This document shows, in pieces, positions 46,264 to 55,587 of a stretch of DNA of 64,000 bases. The number at the start of each line of letters is the position of its first letter. Positions within the stretch are counted from its first letter, which is position 1. The position numbers and the translations under genes are program-made. The stretch comes from an uncultured Pirellulaceae bacterium. Lineage in GTDB: Bacteria; Planctomycetota; Planctomycetia; Pirellulales; Pirellulaceae. Location: the NCBI GenBank assembly GCA_937981585.1, contig CALJOA010000027.1, positions 32,385 to 96,384 on the forward strand, written 5' to 3'. Below the pieces are notes generated by a model, which was given only the letters and a program-made list of their open reading frames with translations, made no database searches and was not told the origin of the DNA.

Positions 46264-47349
46264 ATGAGCAGCGGCAATTCTCATTTCAGCAACGTCGACG
46301 ATTCGCCACTTGAAGGCCTAGTCGGGACTTCGGCTGCGATGTCGAGCGTTTACCAAATGACTCGATTGTCAGCGGCTAGTAACTCTTCGGTCCTATTGTT
46401 GGGTGAAACTGGGACTGGAAAAGAGCTCATCGCGGCGGCGTTGCATCGGTTGAGTGACCGGGCAAGCGGTCCGTTTGTCCGGGTCAACTGCGGCGCGTTG
46501 ACCGAAAGCCTGCTCGATAGCGAGTTATTTGGACATGTCAAAGGCTCGTTCACCGATGCTGTTCGGGACCGGACGGGGCGATTCGAAGCCGCCCACGGCG
46601 GGACGATTTTCCTCGACGAAGTCAATTCGACGTCCTCAACGCTGCAAGTAAAACTGCTTCGCGTGCTTCAGGAACGCGAATTTGAACGCGTCGGAGACAC
46701 GCGAACCATTCAGGTAGATGTCCGCGTAATCGCTGCCAGCAATTGCGATTTGAATCTCGAAGTCAGTGAAGGTCGTTTCCGCGAGGACCTGTTTTGGCGC
46801 CTTAACGTATTGCCAATCGCGCTTCCGCCACTGCGTCGTCGCGAAGGTGACATTGAACCGTTGGTGCGATTCTTCCTCGACGTGTACGGTACCGCCAACG
46901 GCAAGGAGATCAAAAAGATTGACCCGGATGCTTTGAAAGCACTCAACGAATATCAATGGCCGGGCAACGTTCGTGAGCTTCAAAACTACATCGAGCGAGC
47001 CGTCGTATTGGCACAATCAGATCAGCTGGAACCTTCGTTGTTACCGGTCGCCGTCATGGGTGACGCCGCCGAAGCCCAAGTTGCTGTATTTAGGCCCACA
47101 GATGATCAGTCATTGATCCGGGAGTTCGTTTATAATCGTCTAAGTAAAGCCGAAAAAGATGCTGACAATTTGTACAATGAAATTGTTGAGCCGGTTGAGA
47201 AAGAGTTGTTGATGCAAGTCCTTCAGTCTTGCAATCACACTCAAACCAAAGCCGCCAACAAGCTCGGCATTAACCGAAATACGCTTTACAAAAAACTGAC
47301 CGAGTTCGGATTGGCAAAATCCAAGAACGATGATTCTGATGCCGAGTAG
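46264..47349 (+). CDS. Sigma54-type activator without receiver domain
   Basis: This 361-residue AAA+ enhancer-binding protein consists of an AAA+ core and a C-terminal Fis-type helix (about 320-350). The Walker A GETGTGKE (about 45-52) and [11 protein letters not shown]alker B are intact. The sigma54-contact loop reads GSFTDA at about residue 94, the same variant as the GAF-containing activator upstream. There is no N-terminal receiver or GAF domain, so control must be by level or a partner. The ATG at 46264 is preferred; a GTG three codons earlier exists. Confidence 0.88.
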   Translation: MSSGNSHFSNVDDSPLEGLVGTSAAMSSVYQMTRLSAASNSSVLLLGETGTGKELIAAALHRLSDRASGPFVRVNCGALTESLLDSELFGHVKGSFTDAVRDRTGRFEAAHGGTIFLDEVNSTSSTLQVKLLRVLQEREFERVGDTRTIQVDVRVIAASNCDLNLEVSEGRFREDLFWRLNVLPIALPPLRRREGDIEPLVRFFLDVYGTANGKEIKKIDPDALKALNEYQWPGNVRELQNYIERAVVLAQSDQLEPSLLPVAVMGDAAEAQVAVFRPTDDQSLIREFVYNRLSKAEKDADNLYNEIVEPVEKELLMQVLQSCNHTQTKAANKLGINRNTLYKKLTEFGLAKSKNDDSDAE

Positions 47350-47417
47350 GTGCGGACAATCGTCTTGAGTTACTTTCCCTCAGAGAAGGTCGGCACAGCC
47401 TAGTGGATCATCAAACC

Positions 47418-47485
47418 TGAGTTGATTAGTTCGTAGTACCGCCTTTAGGCGGAAATTCCGGCTAAAGCCGCTACTACGAACTCAG
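47418..47485. repeat. Palindrome (family E) upstream of the HemX-like gene
   Basis: The imperfect inverted repeat has arms AGTTCGTAGTACCGCCTTTAG and CTAAAGCCGCTACTACGAACT around a GGCGGAAATTCCGG centre. The outermost bases CTGAGTT and AACTCAG also match. It lies between the convergent-free activator gene and the HemX-like gene and could serve as terminator or mobile REP-like repeat. Confidence 0.75.
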
Positions 47486-47597
47486 CTCTGATACACCGCC
47501 TGGGAGCGTTTGCTACTTGGATCAGGTTGGTGTTTTAGTACGACTTCCCCGAGCCTTCGGCAAGCAACTACTTTTATTCTTACCTCGGAACCACACT

Positions 47598-48737
47598 GTG
47601 GATTGGCTTTATAAAATCTCGATCACCTGCTTTGCGGCCAGCTATCTGGTCGTATTGGTGTTGGAAATTTCGCGAGTCTTCTTCCAAGCCGGGCTTCGAA
47701 AATATATTCGAGTCGGATTCGCGGCCGCTGGCCTATTCGCCCACACCGTTTATCTAGTACTGCAAGGCAAACTTGAACTCGATGCAACCGGTATCTGGCT
47801 CAGCAGTTGGTCCGGTTGGTGTCTGGCGGCGGCGTGGGTTCTGGCGGCGGCCTACCTGTGGATTTCGCTACGTCAATCAAAATCAGTGATTGGCTTGTTC
47901 CTCATGCCGGTCGTTCTGATCCTGATTTGTGCCGGCGTTCTTCTCGATGGCACCAGCACGTTTTCCGTTGACCGAGTGAAGTCAATTTGGAATATGGTTC
48001 ATGGATCGACGCTGCTGCTGGGAACGGCAATTGTGGCGCTTGGTTTCGTATTTGGAATCGTTTATTTGATTCAAGCCGCGAGGCTCAAACGAAAGATCGT
48101 CGCGTCGAAACTGTTTCGGCTACCGTCGTTGGAGTGGCTGCAACGTTCTAGCGAGATTTCCTTGATCGCGTCGACGTTGTTGCTGGGTGGCGGTTTGGTG
48201 TCAGGGATCGCTTTGAATCTTGTCAATCACGCGGCTGATGGAGATGCCGTTTCCACGGGCACGATCGCTTGGTCCCATCCGGTCGTCTGGTCATCTGGCG
48301 TACTGTTTCTCTGGCTGCTGGCCGCGGCGCTGTTTAACATGTTTTACCGGCCAGCAAGACAAGGTCGAAAAGTCGCCTATTTGGTCGTGACAACGTTTCT
48401 ATTTTTGGTTCTGGAGCTGGCGATCGTCTGGTGGGCTGGTCATGCGGTCAACGAGTCGACCAAAGAAATCGCTCAGACAAAAGTTGTCGCTGAGTTTGCG
48501 GTTGAGCTAAGCGAAAGGCGTAAGCCCAATGGCACTTACTTCGCCTGCACAATTGTAGCGTTTGGGCGCGAGCCCTCCGGTTTCTCAGAGTTCCGCTTGA
48601 ATAAAACCGGGGAGCTTGCGCTCCACCGCTACGCCATTGGGCTAACGCCCTCGGATCTGAGCCGTTTGGGCGCTAGCCCCGGTTCATCGCGCACCCTACC
48701 GGTGGCTGGTCGCATTTTGCTGGAGGTCCGTTCATGA
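47598..48737 (+). CDS. HemX/CcsA-like membrane protein with repeat-derived C-terminus
   Basis: This 379-residue protein has about eight hydrophobic segments through residue 300 and belongs to the cytochrome-c assembly / HemX-like family, which often neighbours hemA. The motif SIWNMVHGSTLLLG (about 140) resembles the family's conserved His region. The GTG at 47598 (VDWLYKIS) was chosen because the first helix begins right after; an upstream TTG at 47517 would add 27 residues. The last ~75 residues (from 48511) are encoded by palindromic repeats, and the stop overlaps hemA by ATGA (48734-48737). HemX-like proteins are thought to affect hemA product level. Confidence 0.72.
   Translation: MDWLYKISITCFAASYLVVLVLEISRVFFQAGLRKYIRVGFAAAGLFAHTVYLVLQGKLELDATGIWLSSWSGWCLAAAWVLAAAYLWISLRQSKSVIGLFLMPVVLILICAGVLLDGTSTFSVDRVKSIWNMVHGSTLLLGTAIVALGFVFGIVYLIQAARLKRKIVASKLFRLPSLEWLQRSSEISLIASTLLLGGGLVSGIALNLVNHAADGDAVSTGTIAWSHPVVWSSGVLFLWLLAAALFNMFYRPARQGRKVAYLVVTTFLFLVLELAIVWWAGHAVNESTKEIAQTKVVAEFAVELSERRKPNGTYFACTIVAFGREPSGFSEFRLNKTGELALHRYAIGLTPSDLSRLGASPGSSRTLPVAGRILLEVRS
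48511..48712. repeat. Nested palindromic repeats inside the HemX-like coding end
   Basis: Three palindromic parts lie in the coding sequence. The outer arms GGCGTAAGCCCAATGGC (48518-48534) and GCCATTGGGCTAACGCC (48633-48649) match at 16 of 17 bases. An inner pair spans 48556-48584 and 48604-48632 around CCGGTTT/AAACCGG. A half copy of family A lies at 48659-48710 (GAGCCGTTTGGGCGCTAGCC). All are read through in frame as the C-terminus of the HemX-like protein. Confidence 0.8.
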
Positions 48738-50005
48738 ACCTCCAAGTCATCGGTTGCAGCCATCATCAATCCAATGTCGCAATTCGCGAGCAATTGGCTT
48801 TCACCGAACAACAAGTGCCCTCGTTCCTGAAGCTGTTCTACGATCGGTTTCCCGAATCCGAGGCCGTGCTTCTGTCGACATGCAATCGAACCGAGTTCTA
48901 CGCGGCGGCCCAAAAACCTGATCTGATTCCCAGTCAGAAAGAGATGATCGAATTCCTTGCTACCGAACGTGGGCTTTCGTTTTCCGATGTTAATGGAGAC
49001 CTGTTTGCCCATTCGGACCGCGATGCGATTGAGCACTTGTTCAGTGTTGCGGCAAGCCTAGACAGTATGGTCGTTGGTGAGACCCAAATTCTGTCCCAAG
49101 TCAAACGTGCCTACCAATTGGCAGTCGAGTCAAACCAGACGATTCCGCTTACCCATCAAGCGTTTCAATCTGCTATTCGTGTTGCTCGTCGGGTCAGCAA
49201 CGAAACCGATATCCACTCGCATCGGGTTAGTGTTCCCAGCATCGCAATCTGCGTTTTGGCCAAACAGATTTTTGAGCGGCTGGACAACAAGCGGATCTTG
49301 ATCCTCGGGGCAGGGGAGATGGCCGAAGAAACGTTGACCTATGTTCGTTCCGAAGGCGGGAAAGACATTTGGATCACCAATCGAACGCAATCCAGAGCCG
49401 AAGAGTTGGCTGGCAAATTTGATGGCAATGTGGCCAGCTGGGAAAGCCTTGAGGAACAACTGGCAAAGGCTGATTTGATTGTCAGTACAACAGGAGCCAC
49501 CGAGCCGGTGGTGACATCGGCGATGTTCGACAGGGTTGAAAAAGCCCGAAACCAGAAACCGATGTTCGTCCTCGATTTGGCGATTCCTCGGGACATCGAA
49601 GCCGAAATAGGGGATCGGCTCAATGTCTACCTGTACACGCTTGATGACTTGCAGAAGGAATGTGAAAAGAACCGTAAGTCCCGTCAGTCGCAGTATCCCA
49701 AAGCGGTAAAAATCATCGGCCAGGAAACCGATCAGTTTTTCGCCGAGCTGAGGCGACGATCAAGCGGCTCGACGATCGCCCAACTGCGGCAACAGGCCGA
49801 CGAAGCCAAAAATGCCGAGCTGACTCGGTTGATGAATCGGCTTGAAGGTCTTTCGGATGCTCATCGCGCCGAGATCGAACAGTCGTTCCACAGGCTGGTC
49901 AACAAGATCCTTCATCCGCCTTTGGAATCATTGCGAGATGATTCGGTCAACGAGTCGGGAAGTTTATTGGACGCATTGAAAAAGCTGTTTCAGTTGGGCG
50001 ATTAG
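48734..50005 (+). CDS. hemA: Glutamyl-tRNA reductase
   Basis: This enzyme catalyses the first committed step of C5-pathway tetrapyrrole synthesis, reducing Glu-tRNA to glutamate-1-semialdehyde; it has 423 residues. The N-terminal catalytic domain has the nucleophile Cys in LSTCNRTEFY (about 47-56), the tRNA-recognition region and the GETQILSQVK motif. The NADPH domain has ILGAGEMAEE. The start codon overlaps the stop of the upstream HemX-like gene (ATGA), suggesting coupled translation. No heme-regulatory motif was recognised. Confidence 0.96.
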   Translation: MNLQVIGCSHHQSNVAIREQLAFTEQQVPSFLKLFYDRFPESEAVLLSTCNRTEFYAAAQKPDLIPSQKEMIEFLATERGLSFSDVNGDLFAHSDRDAIEHLFSVAASLDSMVVGETQILSQVKRAYQLAVESNQTIPLTHQAFQSAIRVARRVSNETDIHSHRVSVPSIAICVLAKQIFERLDNKRILILGAGEMAEETLTYVRSEGGKDIWITNRTQSRAEELAGKFDGNVASWESLEEQLAKADLIVSTTGATEPVVTSAMFDRVEKARNQKPMFVLDLAIPRDIEAEIGDRLNVYLYTLDDLQKECEKNRKSRQSQYPKAVKIIGQETDQFFAELRRRSSGSTIAQLRQQADEAKNAELTRLMNRLEGLSDAHRAEIEQSFHRLVNKILHPPLESLRDDSVNESGSLLDALKKLFQLGD

Positions 50006-50061
50006 TTGGGCGATGGGCGATTAGTTGAAGTCGTGTTGCGTTTGCTCAATTTTAGGATGGT

Positions 50062-50118
50062 CCGTTTTGGCGTGTTGGCGTTAGCCACGGTTTTTGCATG
50101 TTCATCCGTGGCTACCAC
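50062..50118. repeat. Degenerate family A palindrome, copy 7
   Basis: GTCCGTTTTGGCG and GTTAGCCACGG resemble the left arm; CCGTGGCTACCAC resembles the right arm core. The right end is lost. It lies just upstream of the family B copy. Confidence 0.5.
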
Positions 50119-50152
50119 TGTTGAGCAGAATTACTTTCATGAAATTGTGGGT

Positions 50153-50257
<105 letters not shown>

Positions 50258-50442
50258 TCAACCACCCAGCCACCCCATTTAGATATGCAACCACTCCCCT
50301 ACATACATCTAGTGCATACAAAAAACGACGACGCCATTAACTGCATCTAGGCCACGTTCTATAAATCAGCCGACACGGCTCATGTTGCCAACTTGGTGCA
50401 GAATTACTTTGGAGCTGCTTGGGTGAGTTAAAGTATTCTGAC

Positions 50443-50958
50443 TTACTCCCAGTCATCATCGTCGTCGTCCCATTCTTCATCGTCGAGACCGTCGTCGTCT
50501 TCGACTTCTTCCCACTCATCGTCTTCTAGGCCATCGTCGGATTCTTCGCCTTCTTCATACTCGAATTCTTCGTCGTCATCTCCTTCGACGGTTTCGTCGT
50601 CGTCTTCTTCGTCGTCTTCTTCATACTCGTACTCGTAGTCATCGTCTTCTTCTTCACCCTCTTCGACGTCTTCGTACTCGTACTCCTCATCGTCACCTAG
50701 TTCTTCCTCTTCGCCTTCTTCATCTTCTTCTTCGTACTCATACTCTTCGCCGTCATCTTCCTCTTCGTATTCGTCTTCTCCCTCGTCGTCGTCTTCGTAC
50801 TCTTCTTCCTCGTCTTCGAATTCATCACTGGCTACGACATCAGTGGGGCTGGACCAATCGAAGTTATCCAACAATTCGTTCTCCTCGATTACGATCGCGC
50901 TAGTATTCATCGAGTGCTGCTCAAAGTGTTTTTCATTTGAATTGACTAGCAAGCTCAT
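50443..50958 (-). CDS. Extremely acidic low-complexity protein, overlaps scpB
   Basis: This 171-residue protein has an ordinary first ~50 residues (MSLLVNSNEKHFEQHSMNTS and on). The remaining ~120 residues are almost entirely Asp, Glu and Tyr with occasional Gly. Its start overlaps the scpB stop by four bases (ATGA), so it is coupled to the chromosome-condensation gene. No family with an assigned function is recognised; similar acidic tails occur in RNA-polymerase delta-like proteins, but there is no matching N-terminal domain here. The repetitive GAA/GAC codons make it prone to expansion and contraction. Confidence 0.7.
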   Translation of the reverse strand: MSLLVNSNEKHFEQHSMNTSAIVIEENELLDNFDWSSPTDVVASDEFEDEEEEYEDDDEGEDEYEEEDDGEEYEYEEEDEEGEEEELGDDEEYEYEDVEEGEEEDDDYEYEYEEDDEEDDDETVEGDDDEEFEYEEGEESDDGLEDDEWEEVEDDDGLDDEEWDDDDDDWE

Positions 50959-51713
50959 TCTTCTTCCTCCTTTGGCGGTGAGTCTTCCGACCCGTGATTC
51001 TGACTGGTCAGGGTGCTGACTTTTGGGGTCTGGCTCAATTTTGATTCTGTGTCATTCTCGGCTGGGCCACGATTTTCATCAGAAGTAGCCCATTGAGGCA
51101 ACCCTCTTCCAGAAAGTTGTTTGGATCTGGGGAGATCGTTGAGGGTGTTGAGGCCAAATTGAGTCAAAAAGTCCTTTGAGGTGGTATACAAGAATGGTCG
51201 TCCGAGCTTTTCGCTTCGCCCGGCAATCTTGATCAAGCCTTTTTCCAGCAATTGACGCAGCATTTCTCCACAACTTACACCGCGAATCGACTCAATCTCG
51301 GCTTTGATGATCGGCTGTCGGTAGGCGACGACGGTTAAGGTTTCCAGAGCGGGCGTTGAAAGCCGTTTGGGGCGTTGCACGTGATCGAGCTGTTGAATCC
51401 ACTTGGAGAACTGGGGTCGGGTAAGCATCTGATATCCGCCAGCGACCCGTTTGACATGAAACGCTCGCCCAATCTGATCATATTGCTGGTTGAGTTGCTT
51501 AATCATCGTGCGGGCCTGGGTTCCGTCTTCGAGCTCGGCCAGCTGACTGATTTTGCGGCTCGGGATCGGTGCCCGTGACATGAACAACACGGCTTCGAGT
51601 CGTCGCATTCGCGATTTGGGATCCGAAGGCCACTTGGGCTCATGGGCGTCTTCGAAGCCCGCTTCTCCAAGATCAGCAGGCGTCGTTTCAAGTTGTTGGT
51701 CAGGCTCGGTCAC
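50955..51713 (-). CDS. scpB: Segregation and condensation protein B
   Basis: This SMC-ScpAB condensin subunit, a tandem winged-helix protein, has 252 residues. The core (about 30-200) has the ScpB signatures RRLEAVLFMSRAPI, GYQMLTRPQFSKWI, LETLTVVAYRQPI and LGRPFLY. The N-terminal ~30 and C-terminal ~55 residues are low-complexity and Ser/Glu-rich, longer than in typical ScpB. scpA and smc are not in the window. Its stop overlaps the start of the acidic protein. Confidence 0.95.
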   Translation of the reverse strand: MTEPDQQLETTPADLGEAGFEDAHEPKWPSDPKSRMRRLEAVLFMSRAPIPSRKISQLAELEDGTQARTMIKQLNQQYDQIGRAFHVKRVAGGYQMLTRPQFSKWIQQLDHVQRPKRLSTPALETLTVVAYRQPIIKAEIESIRGVSCGEMLRQLLEKGLIKIAGRSEKLGRPFLYTTSKDFLTQFGLNTLNDLPRSKQLSGRGLPQWATSDENRGPAENDTESKLSQTPKVSTLTSQNHGSEDSPPKEEEE

Positions 51714-52034
51714 GATGGATCAAACAAATGTTAATTTTTGATTAGCAGCCGGTCGCTTTGACAACGTCGGCTCAGGGCAGGATATCGACAGAAACAATAT
51801 CGACACAACGGTTTGCTTACAGCACAAAGAAAGCGTCAAAACTGCCGTGGATTATTGGAAGCAAAATTCGGTGTGACAAGTCGCTTTTTCTTCGCTTTTT
51901 TGTCGACTTTATAAGCCAGGCAATCGTCTATCAAGCCCGTATTTGCCTTCGTTTTGGGTATGATACCTCTGTTCAATCATCCGACCAAACCAACAAACAA
52001 AGGCACATCTCCTCTCGAAGGCAGCCATTGATTC
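51714..52034. other. Divergent intergenic region between scpB and the TPR-like gene
   Basis: This 321-base region is AT-rich near its right end. It must contain promoters for both directions. No repeat, RNA gene or confident promoter was recognised. Confidence 0.45.
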
Positions 52035-52793
52035 ATGAATGAGCAAGATTCCGATCAAGATCAAGCCAATTCGTCAAAAGCCCGGTCGATATTATTGGTT
52101 TCTTTGCTAGTGATGCTGATCGTCGTGCCCGTTCTGTTCCTGATCATGCTTGGTTTGGGCACAGTGCAGGGAGTTGAATTTTCTCCTGATGATTTTTCCC
52201 GTAGAGAATTTAGCTACAACCAGATGCCTCTCACGGGATGGATCGTATCCAAGAAACAATACGTGGATCTAACATCTGATTTAGAACGATCATTGGTCGT
52301 CAACAAGCTCGTTCCTGCGGTCGTCCTCAAGAAAAAACGCTGGCATTTGGTTTCTGAGATTGGACCGCCGGTAATCTCTCACGAGTGTGATGCGCGGTTT
52401 TTGACCGGATATCTCGATAAGCTCCATGACGAGGGTGGAAACTATTGGGATACCTGGAACACAGATTTTCCGAAATCCGCCAAAGTGTTCTGGCCTCACG
52501 TGGCTGAACTTGCCCGTGACGAAATGTATTTTAAAGTCGCCGATGTAATGCGAGTTGCAATGAGCATTTCCAAAGACAATCCCGATTCTCTGGATCGCTC
52601 GCTGCATAAAACGATGTCCCAAGCATACCTGGAACTGGGGACGCTGGATTCTGAATTGGGACGACTGGAGCGGGCAAAGTATCGACTGGAACGCTCAATC
52701 GAATTTGATTCCAATTCAAAGGCAGCAGAGAAGCTCGAATCCCTCAAAATGCAAACCCCTGTGGCAACTCCTGTCATCGAGGCCGACGAGTGA
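52035..52793 (+). CDS. Membrane protein with TPR-like C-terminus
   Basis: This 252-residue protein has one membrane helix (about 17-42). A soluble region without recognisable fold follows, then a helical C-terminus (about 160-240) with TPR-like helix pairs (ELGTLDSELGRLERAKYRLERS). Its stop overlaps the GTG start of the cysteine desulfurase gene (GTGA), so the two are translationally coupled. Function unknown. Confidence 0.7.
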   Translation: MNEQDSDQDQANSSKARSILLVSLLVMLIVVPVLFLIMLGLGTVQGVEFSPDDFSRREFSYNQMPLTGWIVSKKQYVDLTSDLERSLVVNKLVPAVVLKKKRWHLVSEIGPPVISHECDARFLTGYLDKLHDEGGNYWDTWNTDFPKSAKVFWPHVAELARDEMYFKVADVMRVAMSISKDNPDSLDRSLHKTMSQAYLELGTLDSELGRLERAKYRLERSIEFDSNSKAAEKLESLKMQTPVATPVIEADE

Positions 52794-53974
52794 GCGACTC
52801 CTTTATCTACCTCGACCACAATTCGACTTCACCGATCCTACCGGAAGTCGCCCAAACCATCGCCGAGTGTCACGCCGAGCAATTTGCAAACCCGGCCAGC
52901 CAACATCGACTAGGACAAGCCGCCCGTCGAAAAATTGAGCTACTGCGGCTGGCAATGGCAAGAATGCTTGGTGCTCATTGTGAAGGCATGCAGACCGATC
53001 AACTGATATTCACCAGCGGTGGCACCGAAAGCAACAATCTTGCCCTGCTGGGGCTGGTGTCTCGAAACTCAAATGCTGGAGATTCAACCGCCATTGCTAA
53101 ACGGGTTTTGATTTCGGCGATAGAGCATCCCTCCGTCTTTGGCGCCGCCGAGCAGCTGGCCCGTTTGGGCTATGAAGTCGAAAAGATTCCCGTTGATCGC
53201 AATGGAGTTTGCGATCTTGAAGCACTCGCAATGATGCTTGAGCGTCCCGCCGATCTCGTTTCAATCATGCTTGCCAATAACGAAACGGGAGTCATCCAGC
53301 CGATCGAGGCGGCTGCTCAAATCTGCCGCCACAAAAACGTCTTGATCCACACCGACGCGGTTCAGGCGGTCGGGAAAATCCCCGTCGATTTTCGTCAGCT
53401 CGGCGTCGATGCGATGTCGTTGACGGCTCACAAATTCGGCGGTCCGCGCGGAATTGGTGGGCTTTTGGTCCGAAGTGGAATCACACCCCAACCAATTCTG
53501 TTCGGTGGATTTCAGCAATCCGCCATCCGGCCTGGTACAGAAGATGTCGCCCTGACCGCTGGAATGCACAAAGCGATGGAGCTTTACCAGGATTCACCCG
53601 ATCACCGCCAACAGCGGCTGAGTCGTCTGCGAGACCAGCTGCAAGACGGATTAATGGATCATTTTGATGATTTGGTCGTCAACGGCCACCAAGCCGATCG
53701 GGTCCCTCACACGCTCAACGTTTCGTTCCCAGGGATTGATCGACAGTCCTTTCTGCTGGCCGCTGACATGGCTGGACTGGCGATCTCAACCGGCTCGGCA
53801 TGTGCAAGTGGGTCAAGCGAACTCTCACCCGTCCTGCTGGCAATGAAGCTTGAGAAGGAAGTGATCGAGGGCTCGATTCGCATCAGTTTAGGCATCTCGA
53901 CCACCCCTGAAGAAGTCACCGAATCTGTCAACCGGATAGTCAATATTATCACGGTTTTTCGCGGCTCAAAATGA
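52790..53974 (+). CDS. Cysteine desulfurase (NifS/IscS family)
   Basis: This PLP enzyme removes sulfur from cysteine for Fe-S clusters or tRNA thiolation; it has 394 residues. The PLP-lysine motif SLTAHKFGGPRGIG and the catalytic-Cys loop STGSACASGSSELS are present. The Cys-loop is of the group I (long-loop) type. It starts with GTG overlapping the upstream TPR-like gene and ends ~100 bases before dnaA. It could be iscS or a related homologue; no iscU is adjacent, so I leave the symbol open. Confidence 0.93.
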   Translation: MSDSFIYLDHNSTSPILPEVAQTIAECHAEQFANPASQHRLGQAARRKIELLRLAMARMLGAHCEGMQTDQLIFTSGGTESNNLALLGLVSRNSNAGDSTAIAKRVLISAIEHPSVFGAAEQLARLGYEVEKIPVDRNGVCDLEALAMMLERPADLVSIMLANNETGVIQPIEAAAQICRHKNVLIHTDAVQAVGKIPVDFRQLGVDAMSLTAHKFGGPRGIGGLLVRSGITPQPILFGGFQQSAIRPGTEDVALTAGMHKAMELYQDSPDHRQQRLSRLRDQLQDGLMDHFDDLVVNGHQADRVPHTLNVSFPGIDRQSFLLAADMAGLAISTGSACASGSSELSPVLLAMKLEKEVIEGSIRISLGISTTPEEVTESVNRIVNIITVFRGSK

Positions 53975-54076
53975 TCTCCAAATTGGGGTTATGCAGGTGT
54001 TGGTTTGGTCAAAAAATGGTACAATTAGGGTACGCTAAATTGGCGTTTCATTCTTGTTTTTCCGGTATTTTACCGC

Positions 54077-55288
54077 ATGTCTCGGGCGGCTCTCGATCAA
54101 GTTTTCTCGGTACCCTTTCGCCATCTTCGGAGTACCAATTTTACCGGCGATGAGGTGGTCTCTCACGGTCGCCCCAATGGTCTTGCGCGCTTTGTTGGTG
54201 ACGAAAAAAATGAAATGCTGAAGTTTCTGGCTTCGATCAGTCAAACTGCTGACCAGCCAAGTGTCAGTTCATTGGACGACGCTGCCACTGAAGCGGTTTC
54301 TGTTTTGCAATGGCCGTTGGTACTCTTCGGGCCTTCTGGCACTGGGAAAACCTGGCTTGCCATGACGCTTCTTACAATGATTTCCGAGCTGGTTGATCAG
54401 CCAGCTGGGCGTGAGTCACAAAAGCCGCTTTACATGACGGCTTTGGATTTTGATCGCCGGTTCCGATCGGCTATCGAAACTGATTCGGTAGAAGATTTGC
54501 GAAAACGGTTTGTCGAAAGCCCTGGATTGGTAATCGACGACGTTCATCGCTTGGTTTCAAAACCCGCTACGCAAACAGAGTTGACATTGATTCTCGACAG
54601 AATGTACGAGAAAAACCGACCTATTATCATCACAATGGACGCTTCGCCTCAGGAATGCGATGGTTTGGTAGGTCAACTGGTGTCTCGAATGTTGGGTGGC
54701 TTGTGCCTGCCAGTAAACCCGCCAGGACCTGCTGCCAGATTCGAAATTATTCGTGATCTCGCATCGATCAATAAATTGAATCTCACTGATGACGCAGTTC
54801 AGTTGCTAGTTGACCAACTTAACGTCACCGTCCCGAAGCTCGACCACTTTTTTGCTCAAGCCAAAGTAACGTTGCTGGCTGACGAAGAACAAAACCCTAA
54901 TCGACCAATCGACGCGGCCAAATTGACTCAGCTGTTCAAGAAGTCAGATGCCGAAGTCGACCAGCTTTCCAAATTGATTGTCAAATTGGTCGCTGCTGAG
55001 TTTCACTTGAAACCATCGGAACTGAAGAGCAACTCACGAAAGCAAACGATCGTGCTGGCTCGCGGCGTTGCGGTTTACCTGAATCGAATGTTGCTTGGTT
55101 CCAGCTTTCTCAAAATCGGCACCTATTTTGGCAACCGCGATCACTCTACGATCATGCACGCGTTTCGGAAAATCGAAACGATTATTTCTAAGCCCGATGA
55201 TAACGATTCCAATTCTGTCAAAATGACGATCGAAAAACTCAAACAACAACTCACTGAACATTTTGCCAGCCAAATCAACTTCATTTGA
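54077..55288 (+). CDS. dnaA: Chromosomal replication initiator DnaA, lacking domain I
   Basis: This 403-residue protein has the AAA+ core and C-terminal DNA-binding domain of DnaA. Walker A is GPSGTGKT at residues 85-92 and Walker B is LVIDDVH near 150. The domain IV signature GNRDHSTIMHAF is intact. In E. coli DnaA the Walker A is near residue 172, so here the domain I (DnaB/self-interaction) and most of the domain II linker are absent. Sequence divergence from typical DnaA is marked. The following dnaN, dciA and gyrB support the assignment as the replication initiator. No strong ribosome site precedes the ATG. Confidence 0.88.
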   Translation: MSRAALDQVFSVPFRHLRSTNFTGDEVVSHGRPNGLARFVGDEKNEMLKFLASISQTADQPSVSSLDDAATEAVSVLQWPLVLFGPSGTGKTWLAMTLLTMISELVDQPAGRESQKPLYMTALDFDRRFRSAIETDSVEDLRKRFVESPGLVIDDVHRLVSKPATQTELTLILDRMYEKNRPIIITMDASPQECDGLVGQLVSRMLGGLCLPVNPPGPAARFEIIRDLASINKLNLTDDAVQLLVDQLNVTVPKLDHFFAQAKVTLLADEEQNPNRPIDAAKLTQLFKKSDAEVDQLSKLIVKLVAAEFHLKPSELKSNSRKQTIVLARGVAVYLNRMLLGSSFLKIGTYFGNRDHSTIMHAFRKIETIISKPDDNDSNSVKMTIEKLKQQLTEHFASQINFI

Positions 55289-55587
55289 AAACATGTTCAA
55301 ACAATGTTGCTATCAACAGCACAACTTTGTGGTTGCCAACACCAAATTTGAAACAGCCGACAACCGACAATCTGATCGACTAACTAACAACCAATTACTG
55401 ACAGGTAAGTAACGAGTTATCCACGTCAGCCAAAACTACTTTACCTCAGACTAAACCAATACTTACGGCAGTTCAGCACGAGTTACCAACAGTTTTGCTG
55501 CCGTATTAATACTAATACTGAAAAAGAACTTAGATTATTTAAAGCTGGGCAGAACAGTTCAGCGAACTCCCTGGAAAAGGATTTAAC
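55289..55587. other. Putative replication origin (oriC) between dnaA and dnaN
   Basis: This 299-base AT-rich gap contains a DnaA-box-like 9-mer TTATCCACG (55417-55425, 8 of 9 to TTATCCACA) and a weaker TTACCAACA (55483-55491). A very AT-rich stretch (about 55500-55545), suited to unwinding, lies beside dnaN. Only one good box was found, fewer than in classical oriC, so the call rests mainly on position next to dnaA and dnaN. Confidence 0.5.
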
